DNA from: Dipteris shenzhenensis
Taxonomy: Eukaryota > Polypodiophyta > Polypodiopsida > Gleicheniales
Length of the DNA: 64,000 nucleotides
NCBI GenBank assembly: GCA_047967505.1
Contig: CM106541.1
Strand: one strand, 5' to 3'
The notes under the pieces are model-generated. The model was not told where the DNA came from and did not search any database. It saw only the letters and a program-made list of their open reading frames with translations. This document shows, piece by piece, positions 21,780 through 33,030 of the stretch; positions within the stretch are counted from its first letter, which is position 1, and the number at the start of each line of letters is the position of its first letter. A program made the translations under genes and the position numbers.

Positions 21780-22080
21780 CGTCAAAAAGGGCTTTGCCTA
21801 TTAAAAGGGATTCTGTCTACTAAACAGGCTTTGTGCCTACCAAACAGGCTTTATGCCTGCCCAACAGGCCAGTGAAAAGATTTCTATCTACTGGATTTAT
21901 TTTAAAAAAAGGAAAAATAGACTTTCTTTGAAAAAAAAGGATTGTTCTACCAAACAAGCTGTTCTACCAAAAAACTATTCATGCAAAAGAACTATTTCAC
22001 AAAAATGTATACTGCCAAAAAAGATGCTTTGCTAGAAAAGCTAGTTCACAAAACTATATATTGCCAAAAAAGCTATTATG
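21780..22080. repeat. Degenerate 20-bp repeats (AAACAGGCTTTRTGCCT)
   Basis: Two clear 20-bp units at 21822-21841 and 21842-21861, with weaker copies at 21785-21815 and 21862-21870. A run of CAAAAAAGCT/ACTATT-like motifs continues to 22080. The stretch is lysine-coding on the plus strand only through A-richness. Confidence 0.6.
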
Positions 22081-23181
22081 CCACTTATCTCACAAATTTA
22101 CATATTGATAATGTGCGGTGGCCATCTCGCCCAACCCACGGGTCTTGCCATTCCAGGTATTAACTATTATTTATTCTCATTCTTTGCATATTTTTTGTCA
22201 TTGCTTTTACTGAGAAAGCTTCTTCTTCTACCTTCATCCAAATAGTGGATGTTTTACATTCTACTTTTAATGTACTTTTTCATGCTTCTAGAAAGTCAAA
22301 GAAACCCATATAATTGGCATGTGCATGATATTGATTTCTCAAATTGCATTACAACTACTAATATTCAGGTAATATTCTAGTGTCCTATCTATTTGCAAGA
22401 CTTGTTTGTAATACTATTGGACTCTAATATTCTCGATGATTCTTCAATCTAATTTCTTACAACATTCCTTTCTTTCGATGCATGTTATTGATGGTAGGTA
22501 AAGATAAGGAATTAGTAGCAGTAGTAGAGATAGCCCAATTGGAGACAAGGTCGAAGGATGACATTCATTTGATTGTAGTCCATGACACAATATTATTTAG
22601 GTTGCAACCAAGGATGAGTTATGAGCTCTTGTGAGCATAGTCTTATTCATGTATTCATTGGGATTCAATTTCCAAAAGGCACAAATCTTTGTGCAGCACC
22701 AAGGCAATCATAAAACACTACCCTTAAGATTTGCAAGGAGAATCGGGTCTTGATGGACCCTGTGTCATATCTCATGTTCATAGTCTTTTCGCTCTTTTTT
22801 TCCCTTTGGTAAAATTTCATTATTTATGGTAGTAGTTATTTGCTCCATGACAAAATAAGGAACACTTAAGTACAACGAGTGAGCAATTACTGAATTAATA
22901 AATACATAGCAAGGATTCAATCTGGGGAGGGAGAGTTGGAGAGGACAGGCTGTCCACAATCTCCATCTACTCCAACTTACTATGTCTCAATTTCAACCAA
23001 TGTGAATCTAGCTTTCGATGTGAATACCACTCCATGATCTGATGGATTTTGTCTTCCATATGTCCCTTTTAGCTAGGATAGATCTAATATTGACTTTCCT
23101 TACCTTTTCAAGCTCCCACCTCTCAACCAACGTCCCAAACTACAGCAGGCTTGTCTCCTCCCCTAGACGAATGCAACAACT
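22081..23181. other. Unassigned interval, no gene seen
   Basis: AT-rich to mixed sequence with only short ORFs and no recognised domain. It may include the 5' UTR of the LINE that seems to start at 23182. Confidence 0.4.
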
Positions 23182-23870
23182 ATGGATCCCCCTTCCCTTG
23201 ATTCCCCATTAGTCCCCAAGGCAAAAGTCAAGGAGCAACTAGTGGATGTCGCAATGCAAGCCTTGCTAGACCATACAACCCTAGAAGAGGAGGAAGATTT
23301 GTAGGTAGAGGTACAATGAGATCTGTTCATAAATGTGAACTCACTAGAACACTTTCAGCAAGCAAGGTAAGCCCAGGCACTGAACCCCACATCTCTTACG
23401 TGGGGGTGCTATAGTAGACAAAGGGAGGATTTTTTTGTTTCCCTAGAAGGTGCACTTTTTTGGTAGCTACTAGATCATAGAGGATACAAGAAGAGAGACA
23501 AGAGCAATAGATAGAAGATCCACAAGCCGGCAATGAGATGCCAAAAGAAAATAATGACACACCGACATGCAAGTTCAAGGATCAATGAGCAGAGTCCAAT
23601 GACTCCATTGGAGGGGAGGGAACACCTGAGGATCTAAGAGCAGCTCATGAAAAGGGCATCCCAGATGTAGGAGCAAAGAAAACTCATCAAGTAGGTGAGT
23701 CGGTTGACACAATCATTGATGAAGAGTATCTCAAAGACATTGAGGATTTTCTTTTTGATCACTCACTTGTGGGATTCCTCCCTCACCCTCTAATAGCCTA
23801 TTTAGAAGGGTGGTTTCGAAATAGCTGGGTGAAGAAGGGACTCTATATTCTTAATGTATGTTTCTTATTA
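23182..23870 (+). pseudogene. LINE ORF1 N-terminal remnant (DUF4283-like)
   Basis: ATG at 23182 starts MDPPSLDSPLVPKAKVKEQL. Further on, 23700-23860 reads LFDHSLVGFLPHPLIAYLEG then WFRNSWVKKGLYIL. This resembles the DUF4283 segment of plant LINE ORF1 (a small hydrophobic helix, then a Trp-containing helix and a short strand). Stops at 23303 and others break it. The family match is by pattern only. Confidence 0.45.
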
Positions 23871-24224
23871 TTTCATCTTCCTCTTTGATAGCCTTGAAGC
23901 CACCTCCAAGGTCCTCTAGCATGGGCTCTAGGCCATAAGGAATCAACCTCTCTATCTCAAGTGGTGGTCTCCTTTCTTCAACTATAGATTCCCTAGTATT
24001 GCTAGAACACTATGCTCTAGGAAATTTTGAAAAGCCCCAATTTTCTACGAATCCTAATTTTGTAGCAACCCTAACCCAAAAATTTAGGGCTTTTCTATCT
24101 TGTGTCTTCCTTTGGCATAATTGAAGCTTCTACCATGTAAAATTTGGGGCTTTTTTGCAAAATTTGAGTAAACATTGTAAGGGATTTAGACACTGCTATA
24201 ATAATAGCTAAGACCTTCCCACCA

Positions 24225-24446
24225 ATGGATAGCATAAAAAACTCCTCATTCATCAAGAAATTCTCAGGGAGCAATTTCCCAAATCGGCAGACGAAACTCC
24301 AGCTTCTTCTTATGCAAGAAGGGATATGGAATATCACCAATGGCAAGGAGCCAAAACCCCAAAGCGATGATGTGCATCCCAGTCAATCTCAAAGGCTAAC
24401 AGTTGAGCATAATTTAGAGGTTGAACCAAGCACTCTCATGGCTTAG
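24225..24446 (+). pseudogene. Copia gag N-terminus, plus strand
   Basis: The ORF begins MDSIKNSSFIKKFSGSNFPN and continues RQTKLQLLLMQEGIWNI, the standard N-terminal region of plant copia Gag (xFxGxNFxxWxxxLxxxL). The usual Trp is Arg here. It ends after about 70 residues. It faces away from the gag C-terminal part at 24691-25275. Confidence 0.65.
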
Positions 24447-24690
24447 GTGTCAATGTGATCAGAGACTCAAATCTGAGCATGGATGCATGACCAACTCATA
24501 GGTCTAGGGAGTACACCAACATCCTGAACTCAGCCAAGCCTGATAAAGGAAAGACATAACAACCCCCCTGTCTCCTAACTAGGTACATGGAAATAAGTGG
24601 AGCCTTTTATAGGACAAGGCACAAAAAATGACAAATTATTACATCATTTTAGGGGGACTACCCAAGGCAGAGTACCTAACACACATGACT

Positions 24691-25300
24691 CTAGAAAGCC
24701 CACTCTTCATCTATCACCTCATGGAGGGATAGACCAGAAACAGTAATAGTGCAGGCCTGATCCTCAAGTCCAAAAGGTGTAGCTTCATCGTCTTCATCCT
24801 CACTTTGCTTCGCAACTAGATTGGCATGTTCTTTGGCTTGTACCTTTGCCATCTTCTTGAAGCAACGATCCTCTGGATGGCCAAGCTTCTGACAGTAATT
24901 ACATTTAAGAGGTTTTCCTTTCTTCTTGGGCTTATTCTTGAGAAAGAATGCTTTGCCAGATCCAAAGGAAGATTCTACTTTCTTTGTAAGCCTACGGTCC
25001 TCATCAATGAGATGAGCTACCATATCCTTAAAGCTCATATTGCGGTTGACTCTTAGGACAGCAAGGATCTCATTGTACTTGGAAATGTCTTCAATACTTG
25101 AGAGAAGTACAGCAACTTGATCATCATCTTCAACAATGGCTCGGATGGCAGATAATTGTTGGAGAATTGACCCAAGATTGCTCAAGTGTTCATTGAGGGT
25201 TTTAGTTTCCTTCATCTTGAGCTTGAAGAGTTTTTGTTTGAGGACTTTGGAATTATTGATCTTATTTCCGAACAAATTCTCTAATTTTTCCCAAACAGCC
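24691..25300 (-). pseudogene. Copia gag middle and zinc knuckle, minus strand
   Basis: A 194-residue open frame with the UBN2-type Gag helix pattern (KLFKLKMKETKTLNEHLSNL, then VAVLLSSIEDISKYNEILAV), a basic linker and the zinc knuckle CNYCQKLGHPEDRC (CX2CX4HX4C), followed by an acidic tail. Gag frame continues weakly upstream to about 25300 (AVWEKLENLFGNK). Protease and pol are absent. It would have bound RNA in the virus-like particle; here it is an isolated fragment. Confidence 0.8.
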
Positions 25301-25549
25301 TAGGTCTACCAAACTTCAAGTCTAGCTCCAACTTCCTCATTTACCCTTTTCACTATTCAATCAAGTTGCATCACTATGCCAATCTTTGGGCAAAGTTTTG
25401 AACGTTGAATGAAAATAGTTGATCAATCCAAGGGGTAACCCTTAGGTCTGCATTCAGCTTAACCTGGCTGAGGATCTCCTTGAAACACTGCTCCTTCTCA
25501 ACAAGAGAGGGGATGTCATTAGGGACCAATCTTTTGCTTACAAGAATTG

Positions 25550-26870
25550 CCCTAACTCATGTTTCCTATGTTGCCTCTCTAGCCATACAACTAAAAACTA
25601 TCGCTTAAGAAAACCAAGCCAAAAAACTCCTACAAATCCCCCGGTGGTGGTACAAAGAGAGAAGTGGGTTCCTAAGGTCTCCACTTCCCCCTCATCCTCT
25701 CAAGAATCTCCTGGTCTTGCACAAGGAAACTTGCCTAAAATAGAGGTCAAAGGATATTATTATTGAGAAGCCTAAGAGTGAGATTGAGCATGGCTGGTCC
25801 AAGGAATTCAAAAGCAAGGTCTTGAAAAGTGGTGATATGCTCTTTGAAGAGGTAGCGTCAGAAGAGAAGCTCCCTCCCCACCCCAGTGCTCAGAAATACA
25901 TCATTGTCATAGGAAAAGAAGTGGACCACTTTAATCCAAAAGAAGGATCTCCCATGCTAAGGATCCTTCTAACTTGCCTAAGATCCCCAACCCTAGGGCT
26001 AAGAGGGGCAAAACATAAGCCCATGTATGTCCTCACACTTAATGTGTGTGGATTAACAAACCCCCACTAGAGGGGGGGTGTTGGCTAGGTGGCTAAGAGA
26101 AATGTCTTTATCTTTCACCTTTATATCACCTCAGGAAGTCAAATGTACCAAGAATGATCTTGAGTATAGGCTCAAGTGGATTGACAAGAGAAGAAAATGG
26201 TTCTTTATTAATCACAAGATAGGATAGGGAGGAACTACTATTGGGGTCCTCTCACACTATGAACAAATTGTTAAGAAGGTTGTTGCAAATGTAAACCACA
26301 AATGGATTGCACTTTAATGCCTTTGTAATGGGATTCCTTTTTGGGGTCTCATTTTATGCATCTAGTAGTTCTTAGGACTGAGTGACCACTTGGCAGTCGA
26401 TGGATAGTTCATTCGAATATTCCTTTTCGATGGGAGACTTTAACATGGTTGAATTCAGCAGAGACAGACGGATGGGCAAGGGCACCATGTTGAAGGATGC
26501 TGAATTGCAGGCCTTGGGGGACTTAATGGATGCATTGCAACTTAACCGTGATGTGATGGGGCACTAGACTTGGTCGTATAGGCAAATTGGATCGAACAGA
26601 TTTTCCCTTTTTCACCATCTCTTACTCAACACCACTTCTAAGGTTGGGATTCAAACGTTCTCTACTCTTCCTCTTTCTAATCATAAGCCAACTATGTCGA
26701 GCTGTGATTTTGGTCAAGGAAAGAAATCCTCATCATGGTTCAAGGCTAACCCCAGCCTTTTCTAGTTTAAGTATGTTCAGTGCCAGATTATTGAGGTTTG
26801 GAGTAAGACAATAAGTGGGTAGGATGCCTCGCCCTTTTGGCAAAATGCAGTCAGGGACACGCAATCAATA
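25550..26870 (+). pseudogene. LINE zinc-knuckle and endonuclease remnant
   Basis: Near 25550-25620 the frame reads CFLCCLSSHTTKNYR, a decayed CCHC knuckle of LINE ORF1. At 26015-26070 YVLTLNVCGLTNPH matches the start of the L1 endonuclease (SxNVRGL). At 26382-26567 FSMGDFNMVEF carries the GDFN catalytic box. Around 26685 SNHKPT replaces the usual SDHxP. Numerous stops and frame changes. The protein would have nicked target DNA for target-primed reverse transcription. Confidence 0.65.
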
Positions 26871-26943
26871 TTGAAGAGTGTAAGAAAAAGTCATGCGAAT
26901 ATAAGGGCCAGAAGAATGGACAAAATGAAAGAGACCATTGAGA

Positions 26944-27296
26944 TGTGAAGAGACTGGGAGAGAAGGAAGGAGTCTCACTTGCAGCTTTCTCACATACACA
27001 ATGGAGGAATATACACAAAGGTGGAGGCTGAAAACAATTTTCCTCTTCTTAGTTGTGAAAGCCAAAAGAACTCTAAGTACAAAAGAATAGGTAAACCCTA
27101 TATGTAGGTCTCAAACCAAACTCAACTAACTAAGGTGGCATACCAATTGAGCCACTAACTAGAGTACATAAAGATAGCTGTCATCCAACTATTATTCATG
27201 GGCGGTGTACCAACCGAATCTACAGCTAACAAGTTGGTGACATAGATGCACAATGGTCACCTTGGCATATCACGACTGGAGCTCAATATCTCAACA
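26944..27296 (-). repeat. 3' LTR of A4
   Basis: The minus strand starts TGTTGAGATATTGAGC at 27296 and ends near 26944 (...TCTTCACA). Blocks such as ACCTACATATAGGG and the CTCTC-rich end align with family A LTRs. The left boundary is inferred from that alignment; there is no second LTR to confirm it. Confidence 0.7.
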
Positions 27297-28744
27297 CTCC
27301 ACCTTGAGCTCAATCCCAATTCTTGCACACCAAGCAGGTCTCTGAACTTGCACAGCTTGTCTGTGCCTAATGCCTTCGTGAATATGTTAGCTACCAGATC
27401 CTCTGTGCTGACATAAACTAGATCAATAAAACCTACTAGAAACTTCTCCTGCACATAGTGATAATGCACCTCAATATGCTTTGTTCTAGCATGATAGACT
27501 GGGTATTTGCCAAGTGTATACTGCTCATGTTGTCACAATAAATGACAACTGGCCCATTTGTAGACTGATGCATATCATAAAGTAGCTTATACAACCAAGC
27601 TACCTCACATGCAGTGCAGCTGTAGGCTGTTTCTTGCTGCTCCAAGTGATTGTAGCACTCCCAAAAGAGAACACATATCCACTAGTAGATCATCTATGAG
27701 AACTACTACCAACCCAATCAACATCATTGTATCCATGCAACTATATCTAAACCCTAGTCTCATAAAATAGTCCATACTGCAATGTGGACTTCACATACCT
27801 CAGTATGCATCTAGCTGCATCCAAATGTGGTTTCCTTGGAGCCTGCATAAACTGACTTACCAAACCAATAGCATAGCTCAAATCTAGCCTAGTAATAGTC
27901 ATATAAATACAACTTCCTTCTATGCGTCTGTACATAGTAGGGTCTTCCAGAAGCTCACTTGCATCTATGCTCAGCTTCACATTTTTCTCCAAAGGAATTG
28001 AAATAGTCTTACAACCTGTCATCCCATATTTGGACAGCATGTCCAATCCATATTGCCTCTGCAAGAGCCATATCCCACTTGTGGATATAATCACCTCAAT
28101 GCCCAAGAAGTGACACAGCTCTCCCAAATCCTTCATCTCAAAGTTCTGCTTCAATAGCATTTTCACATGAAGGATATCTTCATCACTATTACCTGTGATG
28201 ATCAAATCATCAACATAAATGACAAGTAGCATAATGCCTTTCTCTGTTTTTCTCACATAAAGTGAGAAATTTGCCTTGGAAATCTGAAAGCCAATAGTGA
28301 CAAGATACTATCCTATCTTGTCAGACCATGCTCTGGGTGCTTGCTTCAAGCCATACAAGGCTTTCTTCAACCTGCAAACAAACTCACGATGAACAGCATG
28401 AACATAACTTGGTGGCTACTCCATATAGACCTCTTCTTGCAAATCAGCATGCAAGAAAGCATTCTTTACATCCATCTGATGTAAAGACCAACCCTTTGAT
28501 GTAGAGCAATGACTACTCTTATGGTTGCCATCCTTGCAACCGGATTGAATGTTTCTTCATAATCAATGCCATATGTCTGTGCATACCCCTTGACAACTAA
28601 TCTTGCCTTGTATCTGTTCATAGAACCATCTGCATCGTGCTTCACCTTATAAACCCACTTGCTACCAATTACATTCTTGTCTTTAGGCAAAGGCACCAAT
28701 TCCCATGTAGCATTTGCTTCTAAGGCATCCATTTCTTCATCCAT
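27257..28744 (-). pseudogene. A4 reverse transcriptase and RNase H remnant
   Basis: 28744-28466 holds the RT start (WELVPLPKDKNVIGSKWVYK). 28256-27747 keeps LLVIYVDDLIITGNSDEDI with the YVDD active site, and the RT thumb. 27645-27436 and 27469-27257 hold RNase H (EVAWLYKLLYDMHQS, VIYCDNMSSIHLAN) and the C-terminal tail LSSRWSVEILSSSRDMPR that extends into the LTR. Frame changes separate the pieces (about 28460-28256, 27746-27645 and 27470). Confidence 0.85.
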
Positions 28745-28759
28745 GGCTTTCTCCCATTT

Positions 28760-30580
28760 TTATTTTCCCATGGCTTGCTCGAAAGAAGTGGGTTCTGGTT
28801 CATGTATCACTTTGATCATATAGGCATAGTGAATGGCTATAAATCTATCATATTTCAGCCTATCCATACGATACCTAGCTCCGGTAGACCTATGCAAAAT
28901 AGGCTCACTACTAGGTGCTCTCAAATCATCCCTTGTCTTCCTTACTCTAGGTGTAACAATAGAAGGAATACCCAACTCATCATCAAGGCTCTGTTTAGAG
29001 ACACTGGATTCACCATCCACAGAAGAGTGACCTGCATTCACATCAACCATGGGCTGATCTACTTTCTCTTTTCCTTTTTGTGATACTTGCATACCACTAT
29101 TTGCATTGCTTTGAGGAGATTCTCTTGATCTCAATCTACCTGTCCATGGCAAAGTATGTGAAGCACTACTACAGGACACTACCTGTCCACTAATAATTTG
29201 TGATTGCTATTGTGAATTCTGTGTAGCATTACCATTTTGTGCATCTACATCATCAATCACATTTACTGGTTTATACCAGCTGCTCATCTCATAAAAAACA
29301 ACATCTCTGCTCATTGTAAACTTACGAATAGTAGGATTATAGCATCTATACCCTTTCTGTTGCAGAGAATAACCAATAAAGATGCACTTCTCAACTTTTT
29401 GGTCCAATTTGGATCTCAACTCATTTGGCACATGAACATAGGTAATGCAACCAAAAACTTTCAAATGAGAAATATCCGGTTTCCTACCAGTATACCTCTC
29501 CTCTGGTGTCATGCCATGTATTGCTGCACTGGGAGTCCTGTTCATTATGTAGACTGCTGTAGCAACTGCTTCAGCCCAATAATAATCTGGCAGGTCTTTT
29601 TCGTTAAGCGTGGCATGAGATACCTCTCCAATATGCCTGTTTTTCCTTTCTACAAGTCCATTTTGTTGTGGGGTATGACTGCATGAATATTGCTGCTTTC
29701 TGCCATGCTTTTGCAAGAAACTTGCAAACTCATTTGAGAGGTACTCTCCCCCTCCATTTGACCTTAGGCATTTTATTTGTAGGCCTGTTTCTTTTTCAAC
29801 CATAGCTTTAAAAGCTTTCAAACACCCAAACACTTCACTTTTCTTTTTCATAAAATACACCCAAACTTTTCTGCTGTAGTCATCAATAAAAGTGACAAAA
29901 TAATGATGGCCTCCAATAGATGCAGCTTTAGTAGTCCACACATCAGAGTGGATCAATTCCAGTAGCCTCTTACTCTCTTGAACATGTCTAGGAAATGGTT
30001 TCCTTGCGTGTTTTCCAAATTGATAGGCTTCACATACCTTATGCATTTTTGCAACCTTGAACTCAGGCAATCCTGCAATAATATTTTGGGCCTGCATTAA
30101 TTTAAGTCGCTGTACATTAACATGATCAATGTGTTTATGCCAGATATCAATATCTGCAACTACACCGGTCCCATGTGCAAACATTGCTGCACTCAATTCA
30201 AGCATGTCTGTATCCAATGTAAACATTTTTCCCTTCTTCTTCCCTTTTGCTATCAAGCGACCTTTATTTTTCATATCCTCAACAAAGCATCCATGAGGAT
30301 TAAATCTGACCTGCAAGCCCTGATCAACCATTTAACCAATAGAAACCAAGTTCTTGGTGATATTCAGGACATGAAATACATCAGACAGGTATTTCTTTTT
30401 TCCATCTTGCATAGACAAAGGAATTTTACCAATTTGCACAATAGGATGTGCAATATCATCACCAGTCTCCACAAATCCTAGTCTTTCCATTTTCCTTACA
30501 TCCTACATCCATTCTGCATGACCTGTCATGTGGTTTAATGCACCTGAGTGAACATACCACACATCATTGCTCTCTTCTGC
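28760..30580 (-). pseudogene. A4 protease end, integrase and linker remnant
   Basis: From about 30580 the frame shows the NHMTGHAEWM segment that follows the protease active site. The open frame 30331-29207 covers the pre-integrase zinc region and integrase. Two key losses are visible: the zinc-site CEAC is CEAY, and the catalytic RSDGGGEY is RSNGGGEY (second Asp to Asn). The first Asp (IHSDVW) and the Glu (NGLVERKNR) are kept. 29179-28760 is the variable linker before RT. Stops near 30332 and 29206 interrupt it. Confidence 0.85.
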
Positions 30581-30582
30581 AC

Positions 30583-31500
30583 TTCAACCAGATACGAATG
30601 GCACGTGAAGATAAAGACAAGACATCATTTGTCATTAAATGGGGAGTATTTGCTTCAAATGTTATGACATTTGGTCTTAAGAATGCTCCTCCAACATTTC
30701 AAAAATACATCTAGGAGGTGTTTGCTGAATATCTCACATCTTTTATTAAAGTTTTCCTTTATGATTTTTCAGTATTTGGGAAAAAAGTGGAGCATCTACA
30801 ACACTTGAGCTTAGCTTTGCCAAGTGTAGAATGGCTCTAAGCTCAAACCCAATCAAATGTGCATTTGTTGTAAGTAGAGGAATTCTACTAGGGCACATCA
30901 TCTCCCAAGATGGAACATAAATAGATCCAAACAAAGTTTCAACCATTCAACATGCTAAACCACCCAAAAATATCAAGCAGCTTCAAAGATTTATAGGGAA
31001 AATTAAATGGCATTGCAGATTTCTCAGATACCTTGTTGACATATGTTGTCCTCTCACCAAACTGACATGGGAAACAGAGCCATACATTTGGGGTGATGCA
31101 CAACAATATGCTTTTAATATGTTGAAGAAAATGCTGATGACTAGACTCTTCCTTTTGAGGTTTTTGTGCTTCTGATGCAGTAGTAGGTGCAGTACTTATG
31201 CAGCAAAGAATACCAAACTGGTTCAGATCAGTCTACTATGCCAATAGAATCTTAACTAAGCATGAGAGAAACTATGCAGTCACAGAAAGAGAAGCACTTG
31301 GAATGATATATGCATTACACAAATTCAGACATTATTTATTGGGCAACAAGGTACATTTTCATGTGGATCATCAAGCTCTCATTTATCTAGTGAACACATT
31401 GCAATTAATAGGAAGACTGGCTAGATGGATGCTTTTGTTGTAGGAATTTGACTATAGCATTATACATAGGCCTGGAAAACAACATGACATTGCTGATTAC
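30583..31500 (+). pseudogene. Gypsy RT and RNase H remnant
   Basis: RT begins at HFNQIRMARED and continues VMTFGLKNAPPTFQKYI to about 30711. The active-site strand reads FLYDFSVFG, one residue short of the usual YxDDFSVF, so the catalytic pair is damaged. The thumb follows (LQRFIGKIKWHCRFLRYL near 30975-31035). RNase H at 31198-31443 has YYANRILTKHERNYAVTERE and HVDHQALIYLV, with several catalytic residues kept. 31444-31500 reads IIHRPGKQHDIADYLSR, the normal RNase H end. Confidence 0.8.
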
Positions 31501-33030
31501 TTGAGTAGGTTGCTATCAGGAGAAGCTCCAACTGGCATACTAGATGAACTTCCTGATGCAGGCATTTTAATGGTACGAATTGAAGAGCCACCTAATTGGT
31601 ATGATAAAATGCTATTCTTTCTCACTGATGGTTTAATCCCTGAAACATTATCTAGGGATCAGAGAAAGAAACTTGTTTTATAGAGCAGACCTTTCCTAGT
31701 CATTACTGGTGTTTTGTATAGAAGGCGAATTGACCAGGTAATCAGAAGATGTGTCCAAGACCATGTGTAGAAAGCTATCCTAGCTGCAGCCCATGGAGGA
31801 CCAGTAGGAGGACACTTTTTTGGAGACATTACAAGTAAGAAGATCTTGCAAGCTAGTTTATGGTGGCCTACAGTTATAAAAGATGTCATAATTGGTCCAA
31901 AGCATGTTTGCCATGTCAGAGAGATGATAGACCACTTGACAATGATAGGTTGCTTCATCAACCAATTCTCCCCTTGGGACCTTTTCAGAAATGGGGACTA
32001 GATTTCATTGGACCCATCAGGCCTCCATAAAAAATTTGAGGGAATCAATATATTTTGGGTGCCACTGACTATTGTACAAAATGGGTTGAAGCTCTAGCAC
32101 TCAAAACATGCAAAGCTAGAATTGTAGCACATTTCCTTTACCACAATATTGTCACTAGATTTGGTATTCCTATTGAAATAGTGTCAGACAAAGGACACAT
32201 TTCCTTAACAAAACTATCAGGAAGATGACTAAGATGCACATGATGTTACATGAAAAGTATACAGCGTATTATCCACAAGCCAATGGGCAAGCTAAGAGCT
32301 CCAATAAACTAATGAAAAATATCAACAAAAGAACAGTTGTTGATCATCCTAAGGATTGGGATTACCACTTGGATTCAGTGCTATGGGCACTTACAACAAA
32401 ACACAACGTTGTAACTGGGTTAACACCTTTCAGATTGGTATATGGTTGTGAAGCAATAGTACCTATGGAATTTCTAGCAGGTAGCATGAGAGTGGCAATA
32501 GATAATAAATTATCTCCAAAAGATTCAATCAATGCAAGATAGAGCAACTTCTGTACTTGGTGGATAAGGATAGGCTCACAAGTTCACATACTGTTGATAT
32601 AATTCAGAAAAGGAGGGCAGCATGGATAAATAGAAACATAAAGTTCAAATTGTTCAAAAAAGGTGATTGTGTTAATGGTTAACACAAAGCTAGGGAAAAT
32701 TCTAGGAAAGTTCAAGCTCAGGTATGATAGTGCCTTCAAGGTACTTGAGGTTTTTGAGCAAGGTACCTTCAAATTGGTTGACCTACATGGGAATGTATTT
32801 GACAAACCAATCAACAGTTTTAGGCTCAAATCTTATATTGGACCTAACCCCACTCAAGAAAAAATCAACACAATCTCTCTGCAACTTTGCAAAGACCTCA
32901 ATCATGATCCTATATATGTTTCAACTATTCAGATTGACAAATCTATCTTTAACAACCTCCAACTGCAGTTTAACACAAGTCCGATAGGCACACATGAAAC
33001 GTGTTGTGTCATTGATAGCAACATTTAGGT
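31501..33030 (+). pseudogene. Gypsy integrase remnant
   Basis: The spacer (31501-31680) is followed by the zinc region (AHGGPVGGHFFGD, KKILQASLWWPTVIKD, about 31780-31890), a broken catalytic core near 31990-32210, and the open frame 32225-32542 with YYPQANGQAKSSNKLMKNIN and LWALTTKHNVVTGLTPFRLV. The usual Glu in NGQAE is Lys (NGQAK), a lost catalytic residue. The C-terminal domain at 32663-33028 has KLRYDSAFKVLEVFEQGTFK. Frame breaks lie near 31683, 32000-32220 and 32545. Confidence 0.8.

Larger units (their letters stand above)
23182..26870 (+). mobile_element. L1-type LINE remnant with a nested copia scrap
   Basis: ORF1 pieces, a zinc-knuckle segment and an apurinic-type endonuclease occur in LINE order on the plus strand. 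Copia gag pieces at about 24.2-25.3 kb lie between the ORF1 domains and the zinc knuckle, consistent with a later insertion. The reverse transcriptase is missing: the LINE stops near 26870, just before the LTR of A4. Stops are frequent throughout. Confidence 0.6.
26944..30582 (-). mobile_element. Copia A4, divergent relative of family A, 5'-truncated
   Basis: A minus-strand copia element keeping its 3' LTR (26944-27296), polypurine tract, RNase H, RT, integrase and part of protease, but no gag and no 5' LTR. Protein similarity to A1-A3 is high along its length (for example VWTTKAASIGG and the C-terminal tail), while the LTR is longer (353 vs 298 bp) and only partly alignable. It ends at about 30582, where plus-strand gypsy RT begins. 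Several stops and frameshifts make it dead. Confidence 0.9.
30583..33030 (+). mobile_element. Plus-strand Ty3/gypsy pol remnant
   Basis: RT, a single RNase H and integrase occur in order on the plus strand, starting abruptly inside RT at HFNQIRMAREDKDKTSF. Its integrase tail lacks a chromodomain (SFRLKSYIGPNP). It differs from the 1.5-16 kb gypsy in having no second RNase H before integrase. No LTR was identified. The 5' part is missing at the fusion with A4. Confidence 0.8.
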
